Shown here in pieces: positions 35,122-44,412 of a stretch of DNA of 64,000 bases. The stretch is taken from NCBI GenBank assembly GCA_036496385.1, contig DASXLD010000020.1, positions 23,035 through 87,034 of the forward strand, in the 5' to 3' direction. Origin of the DNA: Schlegelella_A sp036496385. GTDB lineage: Bacteria > Pseudomonadota > Gammaproteobacteria > Burkholderiales > Burkholderiaceae_C. The notes below the pieces were generated by a model. That model was not told the origin of the DNA, did no database searches, and was given only the letters and a program-made list of their open reading frames with translations. Every line of letters starts with the position of its first letter. The stretch's first letter is position 1. The translations under genes and the position numbers were made by a program.

Positions 35122-37530
35122 GTGAATCCCTCGCCCGTCGTCGAACGCCCAGCCCGCCTGCTCGAGGGGCTGAATCCCGAGCAGCTCGCCGCGGTCACCC
35201 TGCCGGCCGAGCCGGCGCTGATCCTCGCCGGCGCCGGGTCGGGCAAGACGCGCGTCCTGACGACGCGGATCGCCTGGCTGATCCAGACCGGCCAGCTCTC
35301 GCCGGGCGGCGTCATGGCCGTCACCTTCACCAACAAGGCAGCCAAGGAGATGCTGACGCGGCTCGACGCGATGCTCGCGATCCCGGTCCGCGGCATGTGG
35401 GTCGGCACGTTCCACGGCCTGTGCAACCGGTTCCTGCGCGCGCACTGGAAGCTCGCCGCGCTGCCGCAGGGGTTTCAGATCCTCGACACGAGCGACCAGC
35501 TGTCGGCGGTCAAGCGTGTCGTCAAGGCGATGAACCTCGACGAGGAGCGCCATCCTCCGAAGCAGCTCACCTGGGCGATCGCCGGTGCCAAGGACGACGG
35601 CCTGCGCGCCAAGGACATCGAGGTCAAGGACGAGCAGAGCCGCATCCTGGTGCGCGTCTACGAGGCCTACGACGCGCAGTGCCAGCGCGAGGGCGTGGTC
35701 GACTTCGCCGAGCTGATGCTGCGCACGTACGAGCTGATGCGCGAGAACCAGGCGCTCCGCGAGCACTACCAGCGGCGCTTCCGCCACATCCTGGTCGACG
35801 AATTCCAGGACACCAACCGGCTGCAGTACGCCTGGCTGAAGATGTTCGCCGGGCCGCCCGAGCACGGCTCGGCGCTCTTTTGCGTCGGCGACGACGACCA
35901 GAGCATCTACGCTTTTCGTGGCGCGCAGGTCGGCAACATGGCGGCATTCGAGCGCGAGTACCGGGTCGGCACGGTCGTCAAGCTCGAGCGCAACTACCGC
36001 TCGTACGGCAACATCCTCGATGCCGCCAACGAGCTGATCTCGAGGAACTCGCGCCGGCTCGGCAAGAACCTGCGGACCGAGGCCGGGCCGGGCGAGCCGG
36101 TGCGCGTGCACGAGGCACCGAGCGACTACGCCGAGGCGCAGTGGTTCATCGAGGAGGCGCAGGCGCTGCACCGCGACGGCACGCCGCGCGACGAGATCGC
36201 GCTGCTCTATCGCAGCAACGCGCAGAGCCGGGTGATGGAGAGCGCACTCTTCAACGCTCACATCCCGTACAAGGTCTACGGTGGCTTGCGCTTCTTCGAG
36301 CGCGCCGAGGTCAAGCACGCGCTCTCGTACCTGCGCCTGATCGAGAACTCGAACGACGACACGAGCTTCCTGCGCGTCGTCAATTTTCCGGCGCGCGGCA
36401 TCGGCGCGCGCACGATCGAGCAGCTGCAGGACGCGGCGCGCGCCAGCGGCCGCAGCCTCTGGCAGAGCATCGGCTCGGTGGCGGGCAAGGGTGGCTCCAA
36501 CCTGGCCGCGTTCACGGCGCGCGTCGACGCGATGCGCACGGCGACACGCGGCCTGACGCTGCGCGAGATCATCGTCCACATGCTCGAGGCGTCGGGGCTG
36601 GTCGACTTCTACAAGATCGACCGCGAAGGCAGCGAGCGCCTCGAAAACCTCGAGGAGCTGATCAACGCGGCCGAAGCGTTCGTCACCCAGGAGGGCTTCG
36701 GCAAGGACGCCGTCGCGCTGCCGGTCGACGAGGTCGCGGCACGCAGCGGCGTGGCACCGTTCGCCGGCGCGGCCGGCCGCGCCGAGTTCACGACGCCCGA
36801 CGCCGAGATCGTGACGAACGGCGAGATCGTCGCTCCGCCGCGCGTCGTTCCCGACACCGAGACCGGCGAGATCATGTCGCCGCTGGCCGCCTTCCTCACC
36901 CATGCCTCGCTCGAGGCCGGCGACAACCAGGCGCAGGCGGGGCAGGACGCGGTCCAGCTGATGACGATCCACTCGGCGAAAGGACTCGAGTTCGATTGCG
37001 TCTTCATCAGCGGCCTCGAGGAGGGACTGTTCCCGCACGAGAACTCGTCGAGCGACCTCGACAGCCTCGAAGAGGAGCGACGGCTGATGTACGTCGCCAT
37101 CACGCGCGCCAGGAAGCGCCTCTACTTGAGCTTCTCGCAGACGCGCATGCTCCACGGGCAGACGCGCTACAACGTCAAGAGCCGCTTCTTCGACGAGCTT
37201 CCGGAGAGCGCGCTGCGCTGGATCACGCCGCGCAACCAGGCGTTCGGTTCAGGCTTCGCGCGCGAGTACAGCGCGGCGTGGGCGCGCGGGTCGGGGCTGC
37301 ACTCGATCGTCGGGACGGGTCGCAGCGAGCCGCGAGCGCCGACACCTGCGCTGCAGAGGTCGTCGCACGGTCTGCGCCCGGGGCAAGGCGTCTTCCACGC
37401 CAAGTTCGGCGAGGGCGTCGTCGTGACGATCGAAGGCAGCGGCGACGACGCCCGCGCGCAAGTCAACTTCGGCCGCCACGGCATGAAGTGGCTGGCGCTC
37501 AGCATCGCCAAGCTGACGCCGGTGGACTAG
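35122..37530 (+). CDS. uvrD: ATP-dependent DNA helicase UvrD/PcrA
   Basis: An 802-residue superfamily 1A helicase for nucleotide excision and mismatch repair. Walker A is AGAGSGKT at about residues 36-43, motif Ia is TFTNKAAKEM, and Walker B is ILVDEFQDTN. Motif III is GDDDQSIYAFRGA, motif IV is LERNYRS, motif V is LMTIHSAKGLEFD, and motif VI is YVAITRARKRL. The C-terminal PcrA/UvrD Tudor-like segment (FGEGVVVTIEGSGDD) is present. All motifs are intact. GTG 35122 is the only start that keeps the conserved N-terminus (LNPEQLAAV) without running into the promoter. Confidence 0.96.
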   Translation: MNPSPVVERPARLLEGLNPEQLAAVTLPAEPALILAGAGSGKTRVLTTRIAWLIQTGQLSPGGVMAVTFTNKAAKEMLTRLDAMLAIPVRGMWVGTFHGLCNRFLRAHWKLAALPQGFQILDTSDQLSAVKRVVKAMNLDEERHPPKQLTWAIAGAKDDGLRAKDIEVKDEQSRILVRVYEAYDAQCQREGVVDFAELMLRTYELMRENQALREHYQRRFRHILVDEFQDTNRLQYAWLKMFAGPPEHGSALFCVGDDDQSIYAFRGAQVGNMAAFEREYRVGTVVKLERNYRSYGNILDAANELISRNSRRLGKNLRTEAGPGEPVRVHEAPSDYAEAQWFIEEAQALHRDGTPRDEIALLYRSNAQSRVMESALFNAHIPYKVYGGLRFFERAEVKHALSYLRLIENSNDDTSFLRVVNFPARGIGARTIEQLQDAARASGRSLWQSIGSVAGKGGSNLAAFTARVDAMRTATRGLTLREIIVHMLEASGLVDFYKIDREGSERLENLEELINAAEAFVTQEGFGKDAVALPVDEVAARSGVAPFAGAAGRAEFTTPDAEIVTNGEIVAPPRVVPDTETGEIMSPLAAFLTHASLEAGDNQAQAGQDAVQLMTIHSAKGLEFDCVFISGLEEGLFPHENSSSDLDSLEEERRLMYVAITRARKRLYLSFSQTRMLHGQTRYNVKSRFFDELPESALRWITPRNQAFGSGFAREYSAAWARGSGLHSIVGTGRSEPRAPTPALQRSSHGLRPGQGVFHAKFGEGVVVTIEGSGDDARAQVNFGRHGMKWLALSIAKLTPVD

Positions 37531-37554
37531 CGTCGTGGGCGCAGGCAAGGCCGC

Positions 37555-38913
37555 TCAGAGCAACTGCGCCCGCTTGACCGCGCGATAGCGATTGACGAGC
37601 TCGACCGCGACGTGCTCGGGCTCGACGTCGAGCAGATAGGCGTCGCGTGCGGCGAGGCGGCGGAACGCGTCGTCGCGCGCCTGCGCCAGGAGATGCGCGC
37701 CGGCGACCTCGATCGCGTCGCGCTCGACGACGAGCGGCTGCGCGGCGATTTCGCGGAGCGCGCGCTCGCGCAGGCTGGCGAGCAGCACGAGGTGGCGCGT
37801 CCTGAGGAGCGCAAGCGTCGGTGCGAGCTCGTCGGCATCCTCTTCGCGGAAGTTGGTGAGGACGACGACGAGCGAGCGCTTGCGCAGCGTCTTCATCAGC
37901 CGCGTCGCGGCGGCGCGGTAGTCGGGCTGCGTCGGTGACGGCTCGACGTCGTAAAGCGATGCGATCAGCGCATTGAGGGAATGCGCGCCCTTGCGCGGCG
38001 CGACGCTGCGGTGCTCTCCGGCACGGCCGCCGAACGTCATCGCGCCGACCTCGTCGCCTTCCTTCAGCGCGACGTAGGCGAGCAGCATCAGCGCCTCGAG
38101 CGCGGCGTCGAAGTGGCTGCCGCGGTGCCCGTCAGCTCCTTCGTCGGCACGCATCCTGCGGCCGCAGTCGAGCATGAAGACGACGCTCTGGTCGCGCTCG
38201 TCCTGGTACTCGCGGACGATCGGCTTGCCGTGGCGTAGCGTCGCCTTCCAGTCGATGTCGCGGATCGCGTCGCCGGGGCGATAGTCGGCAAGCTGCTTGA
38301 AGTCGGTGCCGCTGCCGCGCATCGGGTAGCTCTTGATGCCGATCTCCGCAAGCCTGCGGTCGCCGGCGAGCCACGCATAGCGCGAGACCGTCGCGAAGTT
38401 CGGGTAGACGCGCAGGGTCGCGGCGGCGCCGCAGGAAACGCGCAGGTCGAAGATGCCGAAGATCGTGCGCACGCGCAGCTCGGCGGGGGCGACGACGGCC
38501 TCGCCGCGACGGCGCGGCACGATTTCGTAGCGCAGTGTCAACGCCGACCCCGGATCGACCGTGCCGCCGGCCGGCAGCCCGTCGACGTCGAACGACGGGT
38601 CGACGCGGTCGAACAGCGCCACGTGCCAGCGCCGGTGGCCATCGTTGACGAGATCGCCTTCGATGACACGGCGCACACCGACTGCGAGCGCCGGTGGCAA
38701 GCGGCGCTGCCAGCGCAGCGGCGCCGCCTGCCACGCGCGCCGGCTCGTCCGCACGTCGACGACGGCAAGGATCGCCAAAAGCAGCGCGGCGAGACCGCTC
38801 GCCACGGCGACGGTCGCGACCGCGACGCCCGCCGCCGCCGCCGCTGCGGCCGCGGCAGCGAGCGATGCCACGGCGGCAATGCCGGCGCGGGTCGGCAGGA
38901 GCGCGATCGCCAC
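37555..38913 (-). CDS. DUF58 domain protein
   Basis: A 452-residue protein with two or three N-terminal hydrophobic segments, one containing a run of about ten alanines. A DUF58/VWA-like domain follows, with signature DFKQLADYRPGDAIRDIDWKATLRHGKPIV. VVFMLDCGRRM resembles the start of a von Willebrand A fold. DUF58 proteins commonly partner the MoxR ATPase encoded just upstream. The start is uncertain: GTG 38913 is the first standard codon, but a CTG at 38931 overlaps the MoxR stop as CTGA, as other junctions here do with ATGA. Last gene of the operon. Confidence 0.88.
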   Translation of the reverse strand: MAIALLPTRAGIAAVASLAAAAAAAAAAGVAVATVAVASGLAALLLAILAVVDVRTSRRAWQAAPLRWQRRLPPALAVGVRRVIEGDLVNDGHRRWHVALFDRVDPSFDVDGLPAGGTVDPGSALTLRYEIVPRRRGEAVVAPAELRVRTIFGIFDLRVSCGAAATLRVYPNFATVSRYAWLAGDRRLAEIGIKSYPMRGSGTDFKQLADYRPGDAIRDIDWKATLRHGKPIVREYQDERDQSVVFMLDCGRRMRADEGADGHRGSHFDAALEALMLLAYVALKEGDEVGAMTFGGRAGEHRSVAPRKGAHSLNALIASLYDVEPSPTQPDYRAAATRLMKTLRKRSLVVVLTNFREEDADELAPTLALLRTRHLVLLASLRERALREIAAQPLVVERDAIEVAGAHLLAQARDDAFRRLAARDAYLLDVEPEHVAVELVNRYRAVKRAQLL

Positions 38914-38927
38914 GGCAGCAGTCCGAC

Positions 38928-39923
38928 TCAGAGCCGCGGCGCCTCGACCGTCGCGAGCAGCTCGACGACGAGATCGTCGACCCGACGGCCTTCGAGCTGC
39001 GCATCGGCAGCGAGCAGGACGCGGTGGCGAAGCGCGGGCAGGGCGCAGCGCTTGACGTCGTCGGGGGTGACGAAGTCGCGGCCGCCGAGGAGGGCGGCGG
39101 CGCGTGCCGCGCGCACCATCGCGATCGCGCCGCGCGGCCCGCTGCCGGCGGCGAGGCCGAGGCCGCCGCGCGTCGAGCGACCGATCCGCACCGCGTAGTC
39201 GATGACGCGCTCGTCGACGCGAACGCGCGACGCCAGGTCCTGCAGCGCGAGCAGCTCGTGCGCGTCGACGCACTCCTCGACCGTCTCGAGCGGCAGTTGC
39301 TCGCCGCGCTGGCCGAGCGTGGTGCGGACGACGATCGCCGCCTCGTCCTTGTGCGACGGGTAGTCGATCTCGACCTTGAGCAGGAAGCGGTCGAGCTGTG
39401 CCTCCGGCAACGGGTAGGTGCCTTCGGTCTCGACCGGGTTCTGCGTCGCGAGGACGAAGAAGGGCCGCTCGAGCGCGTGCGTCTCGCCCTCGAGCGTGAC
39501 CTGGTACTCCTGCATCACCTCGAGCAACGCTGCCTGCGTCTTCGCGGGGGCGCGGTTGATCTCGTCGGCGAGCAGCACGTTGGTGAACACCGGCCCGCGC
39601 CGGATTCTGAGCGCCGCGACCGCGCCGCTGCCGGCCGGCGCCGGGTCGAGCACCGCGTGGCCGGTGATGTCGGAGGGCAGCATGTCGGGCGTGAACTGGA
39701 CGCGCGCGTAGCGCAGCGCGATCGAGCGCGCGAGCGCGCGCGCCAGCAGCGTCTTGCCGAGCCCGGGGACGCCTTCGATCAGGACATGGCCGGAGGCGAC
39801 GATCGCGATCAGCAGCAGCTCGACGGCGTCGCGCTGGCCGACCATCGCCTTGCCGATCTCGTCGCGCAGCCGCTCCAGGGTACGGGCGGCATGTTCGAAG
39901 CTTGCGGGAGGGGTCGTGCTCAT
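38928..39923 (-). CDS. MoxR family AAA+ ATPase
   Basis: A 331-residue MoxR ATPase, a chaperone-like AAA+ family that helps mature or insert metal-dependent and VWA-containing complexes. Walker A is EGVPGLGKT, Walker B is NVLLADEINRA, sensor 1 is FVLATQNPVE, and the arginine-finger region is PEAQLDRFLLK. The lid domain runs to the end. It is joined to the DUF4350 gene upstream by an ATGA overlap and sits before DUF58, its usual partner. Confidence 0.94.
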   Translation of the reverse strand: MSTTPPASFEHAARTLERLRDEIGKAMVGQRDAVELLLIAIVASGHVLIEGVPGLGKTLLARALARSIALRYARVQFTPDMLPSDITGHAVLDPAPAGSGAVAALRIRRGPVFTNVLLADEINRAPAKTQAALLEVMQEYQVTLEGETHALERPFFVLATQNPVETEGTYPLPEAQLDRFLLKVEIDYPSHKDEAAIVVRTTLGQRGEQLPLETVEECVDAHELLALQDLASRVRVDERVIDYAVRIGRSTRGGLGLAAGSGPRGAIAMVRAARAAALLGGRDFVTPDDVKRCALPALRHRVLLAADAQLEGRRVDDLVVELLATVEAPRL

Positions 39924-41176
39924 GGTGGGCTGGCGTCGGCGGACGCGGGTCGGTGAAAGGGGCGGCGAGCGCCGGCGGCGAGGGCGCGGCGCGCATCCTC
40001 GAGTCGATGGATCGCGGCGGCGACGCGCCTGCGGTCGGGATGCGCCATCGGCGACATCGCGGCCGCGAGCGCGACAGCGTCGCTGCCGGTCTTTCTCGCG
40101 ATCGCGTCGCTGCGGTCGCGCCTGGCGAGCAGGGCGGCGTAGTTGGCGATCGAGCGGCGCGCTTCGCCTTCGAGGGCGCGGATGCTCGCGGCGTGCAGCG
40201 CGGCGCCGCCACCGCGGGCGACGAACGCGGCCGTGCGCCGGACTTGCTCGCCGATCGAGCGGCGCGCGAGCGGCGCGTCGAGCAGTCTCGGCCCGAAGCG
40301 CGTGCCGCTGCGCCAGAGGGCGAGCACGAGCGCGGCGAGCGCGAGCACGAGCGCCGGCGCGCCGTGCTGCCACAACCAGGCGAGAAACGGCGCCCGGGTC
40401 TCGTCGACGAGGAACCAGACCCGGTCGCCGGCGCCGAGCTGCAGCATCGCCGCGAACGCGAGGGCGCCGTCGCCCCGCAGTAGCGCGTCGTTGGCGAACG
40501 CACCCTCGAGCGCGTTGCTCGTGACGTCGCCGCGGCCGACCGCGACGCGCACCGCGACGGCGCCGTCGTCGCCGGCGATCTGCCACCGCGGTGCGCTGGC
40601 GTGCAGGATGAGCGACGGCCGGGCACAGACGAGGAAGCTGCGCGGCGGACCGAACGCGCCGACGCTCGCTTCCGGCTCGGCGTAGCGCTTGCACGACCTG
40701 GCTGCCAGCTCGGCAATTGCGCGCACGGGATCGGAGGCAGCAGCCGCCGCCGCTGCGGCCGCGGCCGCACTGGTGTCGACCCGACGCGGCGGACGACTGC
40801 TGCGGATCGGCACCCACGGCGGCGTCTCGCCGGTAGCCGACCATGCGCTCTGCAGCACGACCAGGCGGCCGCCGTCGCCGACCCAGCGCTGCAGCGCCTC
40901 GGCGCGGCCCGGGAACATCGCCCAGCGCGGCGACGCGAGGACGAGCGTCGTTCCCGGCGGCGGCAGCTGCTCGAAATTGCGCACCGTCGTCACCGAGGCT
41001 CCGAGCTTGCGAGCGAGTTGTTTGGCGGTGTAGAAAGGATCGCGCGCGGCGTCGCCGCTCGGCGCGATCGGGACCGTGACGTCGACCCATTCGATCGAGC
41101 GGCCGATCACGGCCGCGAACACGACGATGAGCGCGGTCGCGATCGCGCCGACGAGCCATTGCGCGCGCCCGCTCAT
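39920..41176 (-). CDS. DUF4350 domain membrane protein
   Basis: A 418-residue protein with one N-terminal transmembrane helix (WLVGAIATALIVVFAAVIG) and a second near residue 285 (APALVLALAALVLALW). Between them lies a DUF4350-like domain: DPFYTAKQLARKLGASV, PGTTLVLASPRWAMF and LQRWVGDGGRLVVLQSAW, a GldG-like fold outside the membrane. A run of 11 alanines follows RRVDTS. The C-terminal cytosolic part is helical. Function unknown. Both ends are ATGA overlaps in the MoxR operon. Confidence 0.82.
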   Translation of the reverse strand: MSGRAQWLVGAIATALIVVFAAVIGRSIEWVDVTVPIAPSGDAARDPFYTAKQLARKLGASVTTVRNFEQLPPPGTTLVLASPRWAMFPGRAEALQRWVGDGGRLVVLQSAWSATGETPPWVPIRSSRPPRRVDTSAAAAAAAAAAASDPVRAIAELAARSCKRYAEPEASVGAFGPPRSFLVCARPSLILHASAPRWQIAGDDGAVAVRVAVGRGDVTSNALEGAFANDALLRGDGALAFAAMLQLGAGDRVWFLVDETRAPFLAWLWQHGAPALVLALAALVLALWRSGTRFGPRLLDAPLARRSIGEQVRRTAAFVARGGGAALHAASIRALEGEARRSIANYAALLARRDRSDAIARKTGSDAVALAAAMSPMAHPDRRRVAAAIHRLEDARRALAAGARRPFHRPASADASPP

Positions 41177-41976
41177 CGCGCAGTCGCGAGCGCCGGGCTC
41201 GCCAACGCAGGCAGCATGCGATCGAAGTCGGCGCAGAGGCGCAGCACGTCGTCGCTGCGCAGAGCCCGGCCGCCGTAGACGGCGAGCTGCCAGGCGCCGA
41301 TGAGCGCGGCGACGAAGTCGCTCCGCTCGGCGGGCAGCGCGGCGCTCGCGAGGCGGAGGCAATCGCCTTCGGTGCTGGCATCGCCGATCGCGACCTCGTA
41401 CGAGTGGACGAGGCGCGACAGCGCGCCGCGATAGAGGAGCGACAGCGCGCCGCGTCGCTCGCCGGCGAGCCAGAGCTCGCGCACCGCAGCGCCGATGTCC
41501 GAGGGCAGGCTCTCGGGGCGGATGTCGAGCTCGCGGACGTGGCTCGGCAGGCGGGCGCCTCGCGAGCGGATCGCATCGCCGTGAACGGCGAGCCAGCGCC
41601 GTGCGGTCACGAGGGCGACGGCGAGCACGGCGGCGCCGAGCAGCCACATCAGCCAGCGGCCGCCTTCGGCGAGCCAGCGCGCGAGATCGAGCCAGAACGG
41701 ATCGAGCGAAGGCGGCTGCGGATCGTCTCGCTTCCTGAACCGCCAAGTGCGCTCCTTCCGGAAGCCGCCGAGGTCGGGGTCGGCCCGCACGGACGACGCT
41801 GCCGCCTCGACCGCGGCAACGTCGGCGCGCGGCCGCTCGGTCGTCGATGGCGCGGCAGCATCGGTCGCCGCCGCCGTCGGCGCCGACGTCGAGACGAGGA
41901 TCGCCGCGAGCAACGCCGTGGCCAGCGGCGCGCGACCGCCGCGTGGCTTGCCGCAGGCGTCAGCGCGCGAAGGCAA
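41173..41976 (-). CDS. DUF4129 domain membrane protein
   Basis: A 267-residue protein with an N-terminal signal or anchor segment (LATALLAAILVSTSAPTAAA), a central transmembrane helix (WLMWLLGAAVLAVALVTARRW) and a C-terminal DUF4129 domain. That domain shows LWLAGERRGALSLLYRGALSRLVHSYEV and the conserved ending LRSDDVLRLCADFDRMLP. DUF4129 occurs in MoxR/transglutaminase loci, where it is thought to be a membrane partner. The start at ATG 41976 overlaps the upstream gene's end by 17 nt. Confidence 0.83.
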   Translation of the reverse strand: MPSRADACGKPRGGRAPLATALLAAILVSTSAPTAAATDAAAPSTTERPRADVAAVEAAASSVRADPDLGGFRKERTWRFRKRDDPQPPSLDPFWLDLARWLAEGGRWLMWLLGAAVLAVALVTARRWLAVHGDAIRSRGARLPSHVRELDIRPESLPSDIGAAVRELWLAGERRGALSLLYRGALSRLVHSYEVAIGDASTEGDCLRLASAALPAERSDFVAALIGAWQLAVYGGRALRSDDVLRLCADFDRMLPALASPALATAR

Positions 41977-42691
41977 GGCGGAACTCCTGCTCGATGTCCC
42001 ACGCTTCGAGCTCGACGCGTCGGTTCAGGTACATCGCGAAGCCGGCGCCGACGAAGAACGGTTCGAGCACGAGCACCGCAGCGGCGTAGCACGCCAGCAG
42101 CAACGCCGTCATCCAGCCGTTGCCAGTGAAAACGACATCAACCCAAGAGCTGCGATCGTCGCCAGGGAGGAACCAGGCGAACAGCGTGACCGCGCCGATC
42201 GCGAGCGCCGATTCGACGGCCGCGAACGCGGTCTGCATCGCCAGCGCCGCGCCTCGGTGCGGGCCGAGGATGCGGGCGATGCGCTGCCGCCTCGTCTTTC
42301 CGTGCTGGCCTTCGAGCTGCAATACCGGCTGGACGTACGAACGCCAGGGTGACAGCCGGCGGATCGTCAGCGCGCCGAAGAGCCCCTGCACGAAGACCGG
42401 GCGTCTCGCCGCCCAGAGATCGGCCAGGCGAGTCTGCTCGCCGAACGCGGCGCGCGCGAGGGCGAACAGGATCGAGCGATCGAACCACGGCTTCAGCCAG
42501 ATCAGCGCCAGCACGGCCCAGCCGACGCCGAACGGCAGCGCCGCGGCGGCGAGTACGAGCGCGAACGCGTACACCGGTGTGCAGCTGGCCCACACGGAGC
42601 GCCGGTGCGCCGAGACGATGCGCACGCCAAGGTCGGCGGCCTCGAGCATGCCGCGCGGCCGCAGGTCGAGGCAGATCGCGTCGACCTTCAT
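41960..42691 (-). CDS. Integral membrane protein of MoxR/SpoIIM operon, unknown function
   Basis: A 243-residue inner-membrane protein with four or so hydrophobic segments (PVYAFALVLAAAALPFGVGWAVLALIW split in two, ALAIGAVTLFAWFLPG, WMTALLLACYAAAVLVLEPFFVGA). It begins with a soluble MKVDAICLDLRPRG and ends with FAMYLNRRVELEAWDIE, a pattern seen in uncharacterised membrane proteins beside DUF4129 genes. I do not recognise a characterised family. ATGA overlap with the SpoIIM gene fixes the start. Confidence 0.75.
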   Translation of the reverse strand: MKVDAICLDLRPRGMLEAADLGVRIVSAHRRSVWASCTPVYAFALVLAAAALPFGVGWAVLALIWLKPWFDRSILFALARAAFGEQTRLADLWAARRPVFVQGLFGALTIRRLSPWRSYVQPVLQLEGQHGKTRRQRIARILGPHRGAALAMQTAFAAVESALAIGAVTLFAWFLPGDDRSSWVDVVFTGNGWMTALLLACYAAAVLVLEPFFVGAGFAMYLNRRVELEAWDIEQEFRLAFAR

Positions 42692-43671
42692 CGTCGTGGC
42701 GCCGCGACGTTGCCCGGGCGTCCCTGGAAGACGAAGTAGGCGATGACGACCAGCCAGCACACCGCACCGACGCCGAACTTCGCCGACTGCGGGACCCAGC
42801 GCGCCGACGACCAGAACGCCTCGAGTGCGGCGGCGATCGCGAACATCGCGGTCATGCCGTAGACGATCACGATCGCGCCGCGGGCGGCGTCGGCGAGCGC
42901 GGCGACGCGGGAGCGCCGGCCGGGCGCAAGCAGGGCGTGGCCGAGCGCGAGTCCGGAAGCGCCGGCGAGGACGATGCCGGTCAGCTCGAACGCGCCGTGG
43001 GTGACGACGAACGAGTAGAAGTTGTCGCCGAAGCCACGCCAGGTCACGTAGCCGGCGATGCTGCCGGCGAGGGCGCCGTTGACGGCGAGGAAGAACAGGC
43101 TGCCGATGCCGAAGAAGAGGCCGCCGGCGAAGCACTGGAAGGCGATGCGGATGTTGTTGAAGATGTAGAAGCCGAACATCTGCCAATCCGATTCGGCGCT
43201 GCGCCGGCCGATCGGCCCGTCGGCGTCGCCGTACATCCGCTCGTACTGATCGACCGAGCCGGCGTCGTGCAACGAGAGGACGAAGCCGGGATCGAGATAG
43301 CCGAGCACGCCGGTGACGACGAGCGGCCCTGCGAAGGCGATCAGCGCGACCAGCACGTGCAGGCGATGGGCGCGGACCGCGGCCGGGAAGTCGACGAGAA
43401 AGAGCCGCGCGAGCTTGTCGAGTCCGAAATCGGTCTCGCGATAGATCCGCTGGTGGCCGCGCGCGGTGAGCGCCTCGAGCCGCTCGATCAGCCAGACCGG
43501 ATAGGCGCGCGCCTCGGCGACGGCGAGGTGTTCGCAGGCGGCGCGATAGAGTGCCGCGATGCGCGCCCGGTCGGGCGCGGCGCCGCGCTTGCGCTTCGGC
43601 AACTCGCCGAGCGCGGCCTCGAGCTCCTGCCAGGCAGGCGCGTGCGCGGCCTCGAACTGCAGCGGCGTCAT
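42688..43671 (-). CDS. Stage II sporulation protein M (SpoIIM) family protein
   Basis: A 327-residue membrane protein. The N-terminal 90 residues are soluble and helical (IAALYRAACEHLAVAEARAYP). Then come about six helices with the SpoIIM/DUF95 pattern: NIRIAFQCFAGGLFFGIGSLFF, NGALAGSIAGYVT and THGAFELTGIVLAGASGLALG. In non-sporulating bacteria this family pairs with RDD proteins and MoxR genes; its role there is unknown. It is coupled to both neighbours by ATGA overlaps. Confidence 0.87.
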   Translation of the reverse strand: MTPLQFEAAHAPAWQELEAALGELPKRKRGAAPDRARIAALYRAACEHLAVAEARAYPVWLIERLEALTARGHQRIYRETDFGLDKLARLFLVDFPAAVRAHRLHVLVALIAFAGPLVVTGVLGYLDPGFVLSLHDAGSVDQYERMYGDADGPIGRRSAESDWQMFGFYIFNNIRIAFQCFAGGLFFGIGSLFFLAVNGALAGSIAGYVTWRGFGDNFYSFVVTHGAFELTGIVLAGASGLALGHALLAPGRRSRVAALADAARGAIVIVYGMTAMFAIAAALEAFWSSARWVPQSAKFGVGAVCWLVVIAYFVFQGRPGNVAAPRR

Positions 43672-44384
43672 CGGCGACCGAGCAACCAGTGAGCAACGCC
43701 GACCAGCGCAGCGACGCGGTCGCCATGCATCGCACGCGGTGCGACGACCGGCACGGCGATCTCGGCGAGCTCGTCGGCGCGCGCCTCGGTGAGCCGGGCG
43801 ACGCGCCCGGCCCACGCGACGATCGCCGCCTGCGCGCTCGCCGTCAGCGGCACTGCCGGCGCCCGTGCCGGCGCCGGCGGCGGCACGCTGCGCGGCGGCC
43901 GGGGCTGCGCGAGATGGACGACCAGCGTCCCCGCAGCGAGGTCGCCGAGCCGCTTGAAATCGTGCCGCCACAGCATCGCGAGCGCACCGAACGCGTACAG
44001 CGACGGCAGGAAATCGGCGGCGCGCAGGAGGTTGCGGATCAGCGATGCCGCCGGCGTCACCGGCAGTCCCGTGTCCATCACGACGGCGAGGCCGACCATG
44101 CGCTTGCCTGGCGTCGCCGCGCCGGGCGCGAGCTCGAACATGACGGGATACAGCCATTCGAGCAGGAACAGCAGCAGCATCGCGAGGCCGCCGCCGAACG
44201 AGCCGAACCGGGCGAGAAGGACCGAGCCGACAGCGAAAACGACGAGCCGGATCAGCAGATCGACGAAGTATGCGTAGAAACGGGGAACGAGGCCGGCCGG
44301 CCGCAGCCAGAGCGCGATGCCTTCCGGCGTCTCGGCCGCATAGCGGGTGTCGAGTCGGCTCGCGACCTCCGGCGTTGCCGACAT
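43668..44384 (-). CDS. RDD family membrane protein
   Basis: A 238-residue protein with an RDD domain. The motif starts at RPAGLVPRFYAYFVDLLIR and continues with PGKRMVGLAVV and RNLLRAADFLP. Helices cover residues about 35-135, and a soluble C-terminal half contains a proline-rich linker. RDD proteins are poorly understood; some act as transporters or ion exchangers. It is the first gene of the coupled MoxR/SpoIIM operon, 28 nt downstream of a second RDD gene. Confidence 0.85.
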   Translation of the reverse strand: MSATPEVASRLDTRYAAETPEGIALWLRPAGLVPRFYAYFVDLLIRLVVFAVGSVLLARFGSFGGGLAMLLLFLLEWLYPVMFELAPGAATPGKRMVGLAVVMDTGLPVTPAASLIRNLLRAADFLPSLYAFGALAMLWRHDFKRLGDLAAGTLVVHLAQPRPPRSVPPPAPARAPAVPLTASAQAAIVAWAGRVARLTEARADELAEIAVPVVAPRAMHGDRVAALVGVAHWLLGRR

Positions 44385-44412
44385 CGCTGGGGGCGCCGCT
44401 GTGGTTGCGGCC

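Noticed and set aside
35059..37155. A minus-strand frame running from within uvrD through to guaC.
   Set aside because: Only its last 325 codons (guaC) show motifs. The upstream part is antisense to uvrD.
42688..43671. SpoIIM homologue as evidence of sporulation.
   Set aside because: No other sporulation genes are present, and the family is widespread in non-sporulating bacteria.
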